From: Streptomyces sp. NBC_01306 | Lineage (GTDB): Bacteria; Actinomycetota; Actinomycetes; Streptomycetales; Streptomycetaceae | DNA length: 64,000 bases | Assembly (NCBI RefSeq): GCF_026340465.1 | Contig: NZ_JAPEPC010000001.1 | Location: 7,145,501 to 7,209,500, forward strand | Direction of reading: 5' to 3' | Shown here: one piece after another, positions 42,165 through 51,117 of the stretch | How the letters are laid out: every line of letters begins with the position of its first letter | Position numbering within the stretch: the stretch's first letter is position 1 | Made by a program: the position numbers and the translations under genes | Notes under the pieces: model-generated | Seen by the model: the letters and a program-made list of their open reading frames with translations, nothing else | Databases searched by the model: none | Told to the model about the DNA's origin: nothing

Positions 42165-43136
42165 ATGACAGCCGCTCCCTCACCGGAGGTGCTCCGCGCC
42201 CCCCTCGTCGTCGAGTTCCCCTTCACCCGCTCCCTCGGACCCGTGCAGAGCGCCTTTCTCACCGGGCTGCGCGAGCGCACTGTCCTGGGGGTGCGGACCG
42301 GCGACGGCACGATCCTCGTCCCACCCGTCGAGTACGACCCCGTCACCGCCGACGAGATACGCGACCTGGTCGAGGTCGCCCCCACCGGCACCGTCACCAC
42401 CTGGGCCTGGAACGCGTCCCCGCGCCGCGGCCAGCCACTCACGACCCCCTTCGCCTGGGTCCTGGTGAAACTCGACGGCGCCGACACCGCGCTGCTGCAT
42501 GTCCTCGACGCCCCGGGACCCGACGCCGTGCACTCCGGGCAGCGCGTACGCATCCGCTGGGCCGCCGAGCGCACCGGAGCCATCACGGACATCGCCTGCT
42601 TCGAGCCGTACGAGAGCGAGAGCGAGGGCGCGGCCGGGACCGCCGCGCCCGCACACAGCGGACTGTTCGACGACCTCGTCACCGGCATCACCGCCCCCGC
42701 ACGCCTCGACTACGTCTACAGCCCCGGCCGCGCGCAGACCGACTACATCAACGCGCTCGCCGACCGGAAGACCGTCGGCGAGCGCTGCCCCTCCTGCGCC
42801 AAGGTCTACGTACCCCCGCGCGGCGCCTGCCCCACCTGCGGAGTCGCGACGACCGACCGGGTCGAGGTCGGCCCCGCCGGCACCCTCACCACGTACTGCA
42901 TCGTCAACATCAAGGCCCGCGGCCTCGACATCGAAGTGCCCTACGTCTACGGGCACATCGCCCTCGACGGCGCGGGTCTCGCGCTGCACGGCCGGATCGG
43001 CGGCATCCCGTACGACCAGGTGCGGATGGGGCTGCGCGTCGAACCGGTGTGGACCGAGGGCGCCCGCTTCCCCGACCACTACCGGCCCACCGGCGAGCCC
43101 GACGCCGACTACGACACGTACAAGGAGCTGATCTGA
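42165..43136 (+). CDS. DUF35 OB-fold/zinc-ribbon protein
   Basis: A 323-residue protein with two OB-fold-type regions. The second carries a zinc ribbon, ERCPSCAKVYVPPRGACPTC, with Cys-x2-Cys pairs around residue 205-225, followed by the acyl-CoA-associated OB fold (TLTTYCIVNIKARGLDIEVPY). DUF35 proteins partner thiolase-like proteins; in steroid side-chain degradation such a pair (the ChsH2 DUF35 part with Ltp2) acts as a retro-aldolase. Its stop overlaps the ATG of the first thiolase-like gene, consistent with complex formation. Confidence 0.85.
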   Translation: MTAAPSPEVLRAPLVVEFPFTRSLGPVQSAFLTGLRERTVLGVRTGDGTILVPPVEYDPVTADEIRDLVEVAPTGTVTTWAWNASPRRGQPLTTPFAWVLVKLDGADTALLHVLDAPGPDAVHSGQRVRIRWAAERTGAITDIACFEPYESESEGAAGTAAPAHSGLFDDLVTGITAPARLDYVYSPGRAQTDYINALADRKTVGERCPSCAKVYVPPRGACPTCGVATTDRVEVGPAGTLTTYCIVNIKARGLDIEVPYVYGHIALDGAGLALHGRIGGIPYDQVRMGLRVEPVWTEGARFPDHYRPTGEPDADYDTYKELI

Positions 43137-44182
43137 TGCGGGACATCGCGATCGTCGCCTTCGCACAGAGCGACCACCTGCGGCGCACCGATGAGTGCTC
43201 CGAGGTTGAAATGGTGATGCCGGTCCTGCACAGCGTGCTCGCGCAGACCGGGCTGAAAACCAGCGACATCGGCTTCACCTGCTCCGGGTCGAGCGACTAT
43301 CTGGCGGGCCGGGCCTTCTCGTTCACGATGACGCTCGACGGCGTCGGAGCCTGGCCCCCGATCTCCGAGTCCCATGTGGAGATGGACGGGGCCTGGGCGC
43401 TGTACGAGGCGTGGGTGAAACTGCTGACCGGCGAGGCCGACACCGCCCTCGTCTACTCCTACGGCAAGTCATCGCCCGGATCGGTCAGGGACGTACTGAC
43501 CCGGCAGCTCGACCCCTACTACGTCGCCCCGCTCTGGCCCGACTCCGTCGCGCTCGCCGCGCTCCAGGCGCAGGCGCTGATCGACGCCGGCGAGACCGAC
43601 GAGCCCGCGCTCGCCGGGGTCGCCGCCCGCAGCCGCGGCGACGCGGCCGACAACCCGCACGCCCAACTCCCGGGCGCCCGGCCGCAGGGCGACTACCTCG
43701 TGCGGCCGCTGCGCACCGGCGACTGCCCGCCCATCGGGGACGGCGCGGCGGCCGTCGTGCTGGCGGCGGGCGACCGGGCACGCGACCTGTGCGAGCGTCC
43801 CGCCTGGATCCGGGGGATGGACCACCGCATCGAGGCCCACAGCCTCGGCGTACGCGACCTCACGGACTCGCCGTCCGCCCGGCTGGCCGCCGAACGGGCC
43901 GGGGCCTTCGAGCGCCCCGTCGACACCGCCGAACTGCACGCGCCCTTCACCTCCCAGGAGGTCGTCCTGCGCAAGGCGCTCCGGCTCGGCGACGACGTAC
44001 GCGTCAACCCGTCGGGCGGCGCCCTCGCCGCCAACCCCGTCATGGCGGCCGGGCTCATCAGGCTCGGCGAGGCCGCGGCCCGGATCCAGCGCGGTGAGTC
44101 CGACCGGGCCCTCGCGCACGCCACATCCGGCCCGTGCCTGCAACAGAATCTGGTCGCCGTCCTCGAAGGAGAGGCCCAGTGA
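43136..44182 (+). CDS. Thiolase-like (lipid-transfer/SCP-x type) protein lacking the usual catalytic Cys
   Basis: A 348-residue thiolase-superfamily protein with RDIAIVAFAQSDHLRRTD at the start and NPSGGALAANPVMAAGL near the C-terminus. In the region where SCP-x thiolases place the nucleophilic cysteine it reads ESHVEMDGAWALYEAW, with no Cys. This matches the aldolase-like Ltp2 group more than true thiolases. It is coupled to the DUF35 gene before it and the second thiolase-like gene after it by four-base overlaps. A carbon-carbon cleaving role on a CoA ester is likely. Confidence 0.82.
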   Translation: MRDIAIVAFAQSDHLRRTDECSEVEMVMPVLHSVLAQTGLKTSDIGFTCSGSSDYLAGRAFSFTMTLDGVGAWPPISESHVEMDGAWALYEAWVKLLTGEADTALVYSYGKSSPGSVRDVLTRQLDPYYVAPLWPDSVALAALQAQALIDAGETDEPALAGVAARSRGDAADNPHAQLPGARPQGDYLVRPLRTGDCPPIGDGAAAVVLAAGDRARDLCERPAWIRGMDHRIEAHSLGVRDLTDSPSARLAAERAGAFERPVDTAELHAPFTSQEVVLRKALRLGDDVRVNPSGGALAANPVMAAGLIRLGEAAARIQRGESDRALAHATSGPCLQQNLVAVLEGEAQ

Positions 44183-45378
44183 GTAACCAGCCCGCGAACA
44201 ACCGAGGCGCGACCGGCAAGGAGCCCGTGGCCGTCGTCGGTATCGGCCAGACCCACCACGTCGCCGCCCGGCACGACGTGTCCATCGCCGGCCTCGTCCG
44301 CGAGGCCGCCGCGCGTGCCCTGAGCGACGCCGAACTGACCTGGGCGGACATCGACGCCGTCGTCATCGGCAAGGCCCCGGACTTCTTCGAGGGCGTGATG
44401 ATGCCGGAGCTCTATCTGGCGGACGCGCTGGGCGCCGTCGGCAAACCCATGATGCGCGTGCACACGGCCGGCTCGGTCGGCGGATCGACCACGCTCGTCG
44501 CCTCCAACCTGATCGCCTCCCGGGTGCACAGGACGGTGCTGACCCTCGCCTTCGAGAAGCAGTCCGAGTCCAACGCCATGTGGGGCCTCTCCCTCCCCGT
44601 ACCGTTCCAGCAGCCCCTGCTCGCCGGAGCCGGCGGGTTCTTCGCCCCGCATGTGCGGGCCTATATGCGCAGGGCCGGGGCGCCCGACACGGTCGGCTCG
44701 CTCGTCGCGTACAAGGACCGCCGCAACGCGCTGAAGAACCCCTACGCGCATCTGCACGAGAAGGACATCACCCTGGAGAAGGTCCAGGCTTCCCCCATGC
44801 TGTGGGACCCGGTCCGCTACTCCGAGACCTGCCCGTCGTCGGACGGAGCGTGCGCGATGGTCCTCACCGACCGTACGGGGGCGGCCCGTTCGCCCCGGCC
44901 GCCCGCCTGGATGCACGGCGGCGCGATGCGCAGCGAGCCGACCCTCTTCGCGGGCAAGGACTTCGTCTCCCCGCAGGCGGGCAAGGACTGCGCCGCCGAT
45001 GTCTACCGGCAGGCCGGGATCACCGACCCGCGCCGGGAGATCGACGCCGTCGAGATGTACGTCCCGTTCTCCTGGTACGAGCCGATGTGGCTGGAGAACC
45101 TGGGCTTCGCGGACGAGGGCGAGGGCTGGAAACTCACCGAGTCCGGCGCCACCGAACTGGACGGCGACCTTCCGGTGAACCCCTCGGGCGGAGTGCTCTC
45201 CACCAACCCCATCGGCGCCTCCGGCATGATCCGGTTCGCCGAGGCCGCCCTCCAGGTGCGCGGCGCGGCCGGGGAGCACCAGGTGGACGGCGCCCGCAAG
45301 GCGCTCGGGCACGCCTACGGCGGCGGCTCGCAGTTCTTCTCCATGTGGCTGGTCGGCTCCGAACCGCCCACCGGCTGA
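44179..45378 (+). CDS. Second thiolase-like (lipid-transfer) protein
   Basis: A 399-residue thiolase-superfamily protein. It starts with VAVVGIGQTHHVAARHDVSI and includes NPSGGVLSTNPIGASGMIRF and ALGHAYGGGSQFFSMWL at the C-terminus. At the expected nucleophile position it reads RVHTAGSVGGSTTLVAS, with Ser in place of Cys. It is coupled by overlap to the preceding paralogue, and the two probably form a heteromer with the DUF35 protein. The GTG at 44179 is used. Confidence 0.82.
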   Translation: MSNQPANNRGATGKEPVAVVGIGQTHHVAARHDVSIAGLVREAAARALSDAELTWADIDAVVIGKAPDFFEGVMMPELYLADALGAVGKPMMRVHTAGSVGGSTTLVASNLIASRVHRTVLTLAFEKQSESNAMWGLSLPVPFQQPLLAGAGGFFAPHVRAYMRRAGAPDTVGSLVAYKDRRNALKNPYAHLHEKDITLEKVQASPMLWDPVRYSETCPSSDGACAMVLTDRTGAARSPRPPAWMHGGAMRSEPTLFAGKDFVSPQAGKDCAADVYRQAGITDPRREIDAVEMYVPFSWYEPMWLENLGFADEGEGWKLTESGATELDGDLPVNPSGGVLSTNPIGASGMIRFAEAALQVRGAAGEHQVDGARKALGHAYGGGSQFFSMWLVGSEPPTG

Positions 45379-45414
45379 CGGCTGGGGGCTGACGGCTGGG
45401 GGCTGACGGCTGGA
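45373..45414. repeat. Three tandem copies of a 14-bp unit
   Basis: GGCTGACGGCTGGG occurs three times head to tail (45373-45414; the last base of the third copy differs). The first copy includes the stop codon of the second thiolase-like gene. It appears to be a slippage expansion in noncoding DNA. Confidence 0.8.
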
Positions 45415-45520
45415 GGCCGGGGGCTTTCGATCGGATCAGGCACCGAACAGCTGTGGCCTGTCCGTCGCCCGTACGGATCGCTAGGGTGGCCACGGACGAC
45501 GAACCGGGAGGAGCACGGAC

Positions 45521-45763
45521 GTGGGCGAGAGCACCACCCCTCAGCGGACCCTTGCGGGCTGGGACAAGCCGGACCTCGATCTCACCGACGCGGACTGGCA
45601 GTCGGGGAGCCAGGGGCGGGGCGACGTGCAGATCGCCTTCGTGGAGGGTTTCATCGCGATGCGCAACAGCGGCAAACCGGGGAGCCCGTCACTGATCTTC
45701 GATCCGGGCGAGTGGCGGGCCTTCGTCCTGGGTGCCCGGGAGGGCGACTTCGACCTGACCTGA
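45521..45763 (+). CDS. DUF397-domain small protein
   Basis: An 80-residue protein with the DUF397 pattern: GWDKPDLDLTDADWQSGSQG, VQIAFVEGFIAMRNSG, SLIFDPGEWRAFVLGAREGDFD. These proteins usually sit beside an XRE-type regulator in Streptomyces and may modulate it. Here no XRE gene is adjacent. A GTG start follows GGGAGGAG. TAGGGT at about 45481-45486 could be its -10 element. Confidence 0.82.
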   Translation: MGESTTPQRTLAGWDKPDLDLTDADWQSGSQGRGDVQIAFVEGFIAMRNSGKPGSPSLIFDPGEWRAFVLGAREGDFDLT

Positions 45764-45953
45764 GGGTCGGCCCGGCGCCCCGGTCCGCAGTGTGCCGGAG
45801 CGGGCCGCAGGCGCCCGTGGCACCCGGTGCACAGGGTGTGCCCACCGGCCTACGCTGGGCTTCGCCGCGGGAGGGTGCCAGGACGATCAGGGCCGGTCCG
45901 CACAGCCCCGGCCCCGGCTTCGCCGGGCCGGCGGGGCCACGTACCATGGCTGT

Positions 45954-46454
45954 ATGTCCTTCCTCCGCCGCCGCAGCGCCGCCACTCCCGCGGGCCCGGA
46001 CTTCGACGTCCTGGCCATGGACCCGGGTGACTGGCCCGGAAACCTCGGCGCCGGACTCCTTCCCGCACCCGACGGGACCTGCCAGGGCGTCTTCCTGCGG
46101 TACGACCTCTTCGGCGGCCGCGGCCCGGCGATGATCATCGGGAATCTGCCGGAGGGCTCGCCCGCCCGTGAGGTCGCCGATGGCCAGATCCCCTTCGAGG
46201 TGGCGCAGCTGCTCGTGGCCCTGGAGAACGACGAGCCCATCGAGGTGCTCGACACCGAGGACATGCCGGTGATGCAGGGCGACAACCTCCTCATCGTGCG
46301 GCGCCTGAAGCTCTCGGAGAGCCGGATCTCCTGCGTCCAGTTCGACCGCAGCGACAAGGTCCTGGTCACCATCGCCAGCTGGGACCGGCCGATCACCGAC
46401 GACCTGTACGCCCTTCTGAAGCCGCTGCCCGCGGAGATGTTCCAGCAGGGCTGA
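45954..46454 (+). CDS. Conserved-looking hypothetical protein
   Basis: A 166-residue soluble protein starting MSFLRRRSAATPAGPDFDVLAM, containing DPGDWPGNLGAGLLPAPDG, VFLRYDLFGGRGPAMIIGNL and ISCVQFDRSDKVLVTIASWD. No domain or catalytic motif is recognised. It reads as a well-formed single-domain protein with normal actinobacterial codon use. It stands alone with 190 bp of noncoding DNA before it. Confidence 0.7.
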   Translation: MSFLRRRSAATPAGPDFDVLAMDPGDWPGNLGAGLLPAPDGTCQGVFLRYDLFGGRGPAMIIGNLPEGSPAREVADGQIPFEVAQLLVALENDEPIEVLDTEDMPVMQGDNLLIVRRLKLSESRISCVQFDRSDKVLVTIASWDRPITDDLYALLKPLPAEMFQQG

Positions 46455-46566
46455 GTCCCGCGCGCCAGGACCGGCAGGGACGAGCACTCCCGTACGTAAA
46501 GGTCCGGTAACACGGCTCCGTCAGAGCCTGGTTGCCGCGCCCTTCGCGCTGGTCATCGGCCATGCC

Positions 46567-46582
46567 AGTGGTCTGGACAACT
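46567..46582. promoter_or_regulatory. DasR-like site (dre) upstream of the amidase gene
   Basis: AGTGGTCTGGACAACT matches 14 of 16 positions of the DasR consensus AGTGGTCTAGACCACT. It lies 114 bases before the start of a peptidoglycan amidase, a plausible member of the amino-sugar regulon. Confidence 0.6.
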
Positions 46583-46695
46583 GTTTCAACAGCCGCCCTG
46601 TGCGGCGCTCTTGACGTGCCATCACTCACGTCGGAGAGTGCGCCCATACCGTTCGAGAGATCACCACGGCGCAACTCCCGGCAAGAAGGGCCGTC

Positions 46696-48027
46696 ATGAC
46701 GTCCAAGCAGCGGATCAGACTCGCGCTCGCGCTGACCACCGCGAGCACCTTCGGCCTCGCCCTGATCGGCCCGGCGGCGCAGGCGAGCCCCCCGAGCACC
46801 CGGCCGGAGTGCCCCCGCACCCTCGACTGCGAGTGGGCCCCCGCCGCCTATCAGCAGACCGGGGATCCCGCCGACAAGGAGACGTACGGCAACTACGACA
46901 CCGCGGACCGCCCGCACACCGGGAAGATCAAGTACATCGTCCTGCACGACACCGAGGAGACCTTCGACAAGACGCTGCAGATCTTCCAGGACCCGCACAG
47001 CCAGACGTCCGCGCACTACGTGGTCCGCTCCGGCGACGGTCATGTGGCGCAGATGGTCAAGGACAAGGACATCGCCTGGCAGGCGGGCAACTGGTACATC
47101 AACCAGCAGTCCATCGGGATCGAGCAGGAAGGCGTGGCGGCCGACGGCTCCACGTGGTTCACCCCGGCGATGTACCGCTCGACGGCCGCCCTCGTACGCT
47201 ATCTCGCGGCCAAGTACGACATCCCGCTGGACCGCCAGCACATCATCGGCCATGACAACGTCCCGCCCACCAGCACCGCCGGGACGGCGGCCATGCACTG
47301 GGACCCCGGGACGTACTGGGACTGGGACTACTTCATGAAGCTGGTGGGCAGGCCCACCGTCCCGACCGCCTCGCCCCACAGCCAACTCGTCACCATCAGC
47401 CCGGTGTTCAAGGAGAACATCCAGGAGTTCCGCGACTGCGAGAAGAACGTGGACCTCCCGGCGCAGGCATCGAGCGCGGTGCCGCTCCACACCGGGCCCT
47501 CCACCGGATCACCGCTCTTCTCGGACCCGGCACTGCACACCGACGGCAAGCCCGGCACCAACTGCATCGCCGACTGGGGCAGCAAGATCAGCGCATCGCA
47601 GCAGGCAGTGGTCGCCGGCCACGCGCCCGGCTGGACCGCGATCTGGTGGTACGGCCAGAAGGCCTGGTTCCGGAGCCCGGCGCACACCAGGACCACCACA
47701 CCGACCTCCGGATACGTGGTCAGGCCGAAGGCCGGCCGGACCGATGTGCCGGTGTACGGGGTGGCCTACCCCGAGAAGAGCGAGTACCCGGCGGACTTCA
47801 CCGCCGCCCGCCTCGGCACGCCCCTCCCGTACACGATCAAGCAGGGCCAGGCCTACCCCGGCGGCGGCGAGGCGCCCACCGGCTACTACTACGCCCCGAC
47901 GATCGACGCCTCCTACCCGTACGACCACACGTACTTCCCCGGCGCCACCAAGTACGTGACCGTGCAGATCGGACACCGGGTGGCCTTCGTCAAGGCGTCC
48001 GACGTCGACATCGTGCGCACCCACTGA
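46696..48027 (+). CDS. Secreted N-acetylmuramoyl-L-alanine amidase (Amidase_2 family)
   Basis: A 443-residue exported protein with a Sec signal peptide (cleavage after PAAQA, near residue 30). The amidase_2/PGRP-type zinc domain covers about residues 70-220, with metal or catalytic positions in IVLHDTEET, QQSIGIEQEG and IIGHDNVP, plus HWDPG for the last ligand. The C-terminal 200 residues may bind the cell wall. It cleaves the amide between muramic acid and the stem peptide. AGAAGG precedes the ATG. A DasR-like site upstream suggests control by amino-sugar supply. Confidence 0.87.
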   Translation: MTSKQRIRLALALTTASTFGLALIGPAAQASPPSTRPECPRTLDCEWAPAAYQQTGDPADKETYGNYDTADRPHTGKIKYIVLHDTEETFDKTLQIFQDPHSQTSAHYVVRSGDGHVAQMVKDKDIAWQAGNWYINQQSIGIEQEGVAADGSTWFTPAMYRSTAALVRYLAAKYDIPLDRQHIIGHDNVPPTSTAGTAAMHWDPGTYWDWDYFMKLVGRPTVPTASPHSQLVTISPVFKENIQEFRDCEKNVDLPAQASSAVPLHTGPSTGSPLFSDPALHTDGKPGTNCIADWGSKISASQQAVVAGHAPGWTAIWWYGQKAWFRSPAHTRTTTPTSGYVVRPKAGRTDVPVYGVAYPEKSEYPADFTAARLGTPLPYTIKQGQAYPGGGEAPTGYYYAPTIDASYPYDHTYFPGATKYVTVQIGHRVAFVKASDVDIVRTH

Positions 48028-48072
48028 CGACCACTCAGCTCCGTGCGCACCCACTGACGGCCACTCGGTTCG
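48013..48072. repeat. Two tandem 30-bp copies across the amidase stop codon
   Basis: GTGCGCACCCACTGACGACC and following bases (48013-48042) are repeated with a few changes at 48043-48072, including the last codons and the TGA of the amidase gene. It looks like a recent duplication of the gene end; it does not alter the protein. Confidence 0.75.
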
Positions 48073-48104
48073 GCGGCCGGCTCCGGCGGAGACCGCACAC
48101 GAAC

Positions 48105-48150
48105 AGCACGGTGCGCGCCTGGTGTGTCGGCACCGGGCGCGCACCGTGCT
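48105..48150. terminator. Hairpin between convergent genes
   Basis: AGCACGGTGCGCGCC (48105-48119) and its exact complement (48136-48150) form a 15-base stem with a 16-base loop. It lies between the amidase gene and the convergent phosphotransferase gene and should terminate both. Confidence 0.8.
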
Positions 48151-48191
48151 TCCCCCTCACCCCTCAGGAGCCTGGCGTCGGGCCCCGCGGT

Positions 48192-49331
48192 TCAGCGGGT
48201 CCCGACAGCCGCGCGGACGGCGCGGCGGGCCAGGGCGCAGTCGTCGTGCAGCCTCCTGAGCAGCAGCCGCTGCTCCTCGCCGTGCGAGAGCACACCGGGC
48301 TGCGGCTGATGGCCCGCGCCGGTGGGCGCGGCCTCGCGGATGGTGCGCTGGACGGCCGTCTCGTACGTACGGATCTCGCGGGTCAGCACCAGCATCAGGT
48401 TCACCAGGAAGGCGTCCCTGGCCGCGGGGCCCGCGGCCTGCGCCAGCTGGCTGATCTGACGCCGCGCCACCGGCGCCTCGCCCAGCACGGACCAGAGCGT
48501 CGCCAGGTCGTACCCGGGCAGATACCAGCCCGCGTGCTCCCAGTCGACCAGTACCGGGCCCGCCGGTGACAGCAGGATGTTGGAGAGCAGCGCGTCACCG
48601 TGGCAGAACTGGCCCATGCCCTGCCGGCCGCCGGAGTACGCGAGACCGTGCAGCAGTTTCTGGAGGTCGCCGAGGTCCCGGTCGGTGAAGAGACCGAGCT
48701 CGTGGTACCTGGCGATCCGGGAGGCGTAGTCGAGGGGCTGGCCGAACAGCCCGCCCGGCGGCCGCCAGGCGTTCACCCGGGTCACCGCGCCGAGCACGGC
48801 CCGCAGATCCGCACGCGGCGGGGTGTCCACGGGGTGGCGCTGAAGTGCCGCAGCCCGTCCGGCCATCCGCTCGATCACCAGGGTGCAGTTCTCGGGATCC
48901 GCGGCGATGAGCCGCGGAACCCGGACCGGTGGGCGGTGCCGGACGAACGTGCGGTATGTAGCTATTTCGTGGCGGAAGCTCTCCGCCCAGGCGGGGGACT
49001 GGTCGATCAGACACTTGGCAACTGCCGTCGCCCGCCCGGTCGTTCCGACGAGCAGAACCGAACGGCTGCTCCGGCGCAGTATCTGGACGGGGTTGAACTC
49101 CGGGCAGATGCGGTGCACCGAAGCGATCGCCATCCGCAGCTGCGCACCCTGGGGGCCGGACAAGTCGAGCCTCCCGCTGAGCGGTTGGGTGCCCGGTCCC
49201 GCCGCCCGCCGGATCCGCCCGGTGCCGAGCGCCGCAGCGGCGTGGGAGGGATCCAGGAACGGTCCGCCACCGGCAGGGAGGGAACGGTGCGGCCGGGATG
49301 GGGCGGACACGGAGGACGATGCTGTGTACAT
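48192..49331 (-). CDS. Aminoglycoside phosphotransferase-family protein
   Basis: A 379-residue APH-fold protein. Kinase elements are TAVAKCLIDQSPAW (ATP lysine), QFCHGDALLSNILLS (catalytic Asp) and VLVDWEHAGWYLPGYDLATL (metal Asp). The N-terminal 65 residues are low-complexity and poorly conserved in appearance, so a later start (MAIASVHRICP) is possible. The substrate is unknown; nearby genes do not suggest resistance. It is divergent from an NsdA-like regulator with a strong inverted repeat between them. Confidence 0.8.
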   Translation of the reverse strand: MYTASSSVSAPSRPHRSLPAGGGPFLDPSHAAAALGTGRIRRAAGPGTQPLSGRLDLSGPQGAQLRMAIASVHRICPEFNPVQILRRSSRSVLLVGTTGRATAVAKCLIDQSPAWAESFRHEIATYRTFVRHRPPVRVPRLIAADPENCTLVIERMAGRAAALQRHPVDTPPRADLRAVLGAVTRVNAWRPPGGLFGQPLDYASRIARYHELGLFTDRDLGDLQKLLHGLAYSGGRQGMGQFCHGDALLSNILLSPAGPVLVDWEHAGWYLPGYDLATLWSVLGEAPVARRQISQLAQAAGPAARDAFLVNLMLVLTREIRTYETAVQRTIREAAPTGAGHQPQPGVLSHGEEQRLLLRRLHDDCALARRAVRAAVGTR

Positions 49332-49380
49332 GGGGAAGACAGATCCCTTCGTGTGCCGACGGGTTACGTGCGCTGCCCGC

Positions 49381-49426
49381 CCCGGTGGCCGGTGCGTACC
49401 CTGGGGAGTACGGTCCGGCCACCGGG
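49381..49426. promoter_or_regulatory. 12-bp perfect inverted repeat between divergent genes
   Basis: CCCGGTGGCCGG (49381-49392) and CCGGCCACCGGG (49415-49426) flank 22 bases that contain two GTAC elements. It lies between the phosphotransferase and NsdA-like genes and could be an operator or cruciform. Downstream at about 49479-49498 a 10-bp GGCGGACCCT direct repeat occurs. Confidence 0.45.
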
Positions 49427-49564
49427 TCGGGGTGGCGCGTTCCTACCTCACAACGGCCTGCGGGTGGCACACCATCTGGCGGACCCTGGCGGACCCTGGC
49501 GAATAGTCGCGAGGCATCTGACACAGGGTTACTGTCGAACCAGCCGAGAACCTGGGGGCTTGAC

Positions 49565-51064
49565 GTGACCGGAGAACCCAACACCCGCCTGGCAGACCTG
49601 TTCGGCCTGGCCGGCTGGTCCAAGGGCGAACTCGCGAGACTCGTGAACCGGCAGGCGGCCGTCATGGGCCACCAGCAGCTGGCGACCGACACCTCGCGGG
49701 TCAGGCGCTGGATCGACATGGGCGAGAGCCCGCGCGACCCGGTGCCGAAGGTGCTGGCAGCCCTGTTCACCGAGCGGCTCGGCCGTGTCGTGACCATCGA
49801 GGACCTCGGGTTCGTACGGCCTGGGCGCGCTGGGAAACGGCAGACCGCCGGGAACGCGGAAGAGACAGCGAACCCGGACGGCCTCCCGTGGGCGCCAGAA
49901 CGGACGGCTGCGGTCCTCACCGAATTCACGGGAATGGACCTCATGCTCAACCGACGCGGCTTGGTGGGCGCGGGCGCTGCGCTTGCCGCAGGCTCCGCAC
50001 TCAGCAGCGCCATGCACGACTGGCTCCACACCGATCCGGCCCTCGCTTCGGACGCCCCACGCATCGACCGCCCCCTGCACGCCGAGCCCGCCGCCTCCGA
50101 CCGCTACGAGGCCGCGCCCATCGGGTCGCAGGAGATCGAGGCGCTGGAGCACTCCGTCGAGATCTTCCGCGCCTGGGACGCCTCACGCGGCGGCGGACTC
50201 CAGCGCAAGGCGGTCGTGGGCCAGTTGAACGAGGTGGGAGGCATGCTCTCCTACCACCACCCCGACTCCCTCCAGCGGCGCCTGTGGGGTGTCGCTGCCA
50301 ACCTCGCCGTACTCGCGGGCTGGATGTCCCACGACGTCGGCCTCGAACCCACGGCCCAGAAGTACTTCGTCATCGCCGCCCACGCGGCGCGCGAGGGCGG
50401 CGACCGCCCACGTGCCGGTGAGGCGCTGTCCCGCGCCGCCCGTCAGATGGTCCACCTGGGCCGTCCCGACGAGGCGCTGGATCTGATGAAGCTCGCGCAG
50501 AGCGGCTCCGGCGAGCGCAACCTGCCGCGCACCCGCGCCATGCTGCACACCATCGAGGCCTGGGCGCAGGCTTCGCTGGGCCACGGCCAGGCCATGCGGC
50601 GCACGCTCGGTGAGGCCGAGGAGCTGTTCGTCTCGGACCGCGGCGACGAGCCCGCACCGAGCTGGATGCAGATGTTCGACGAGGCTGATCTCCACGGGAT
50701 GCAGGCGCTGGCGTACCGCACACTGGCGGACCACGATCCGTCCGCTGCGGCCATCGCCCAGGGCCACGCCAAGCGGGCGCTCGAACTGCGGATCAACGGC
50801 CGTCAGCGCTCGAAGATCTTCGACTACATCTCGCTGGCCTCCGCCTGCTTCATCGCGGACGACCCCGAACAGGCCGACCGTTACGCCCGGCTGGCACTGG
50901 TGTCGATGGGGGAGACCTCGTCGCACCGCACCTGGGACCGGCTGCGTGAGATGTACCGGCTCACCGGGCAGTACGCGCGCCACGGGAGCATCCAGGAGCT
51001 GCGGGAGGAGATCCGGCTCGCCATGCCCCAGCAGGTGAAGCGTCCCCGGAACGCCCAGGCGTAA
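49565..51064 (+). CDS. NsdA-like TPR regulator
   Basis: A 499-residue protein. The N-terminus (TRLADLFGLAGWSKGELARL, DTSRVRRWIDMGESPRDPVP) resembles a degenerate XRE-type DNA-binding region. The centre has a hydrophobic LNRRGLVGAGAALAAGSAL segment, and the rest is TPR-like. Size and motifs fit the Streptomyces NsdA family, negative regulators of antibiotic production and sporulation. A GTG at 49565 is used. It is normally a single gene; its targets here are unknown. Confidence 0.75.
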   Translation: MTGEPNTRLADLFGLAGWSKGELARLVNRQAAVMGHQQLATDTSRVRRWIDMGESPRDPVPKVLAALFTERLGRVVTIEDLGFVRPGRAGKRQTAGNAEETANPDGLPWAPERTAAVLTEFTGMDLMLNRRGLVGAGAALAAGSALSSAMHDWLHTDPALASDAPRIDRPLHAEPAASDRYEAAPIGSQEIEALEHSVEIFRAWDASRGGGLQRKAVVGQLNEVGGMLSYHHPDSLQRRLWGVAANLAVLAGWMSHDVGLEPTAQKYFVIAAHAAREGGDRPRAGEALSRAARQMVHLGRPDEALDLMKLAQSGSGERNLPRTRAMLHTIEAWAQASLGHGQAMRRTLGEAEELFVSDRGDEPAPSWMQMFDEADLHGMQALAYRTLADHDPSAAAIAQGHAKRALELRINGRQRSKIFDYISLASACFIADDPEQADRYARLALVSMGETSSHRTWDRLREMYRLTGQYARHGSIQELREEIRLAMPQQVKRPRNAQA

Positions 51065-51117
51065 CCGGGCGACGGGGAGACGGGCGGAAGGCGGCGGAGC
51101 GAGGAGGGGGTGTTCCC

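Noticed and set aside
46393..47490. 365-codon minus-strand frame
   Set aside because: Antisense to the amidase gene, whose signal peptide and catalytic motifs are clear.
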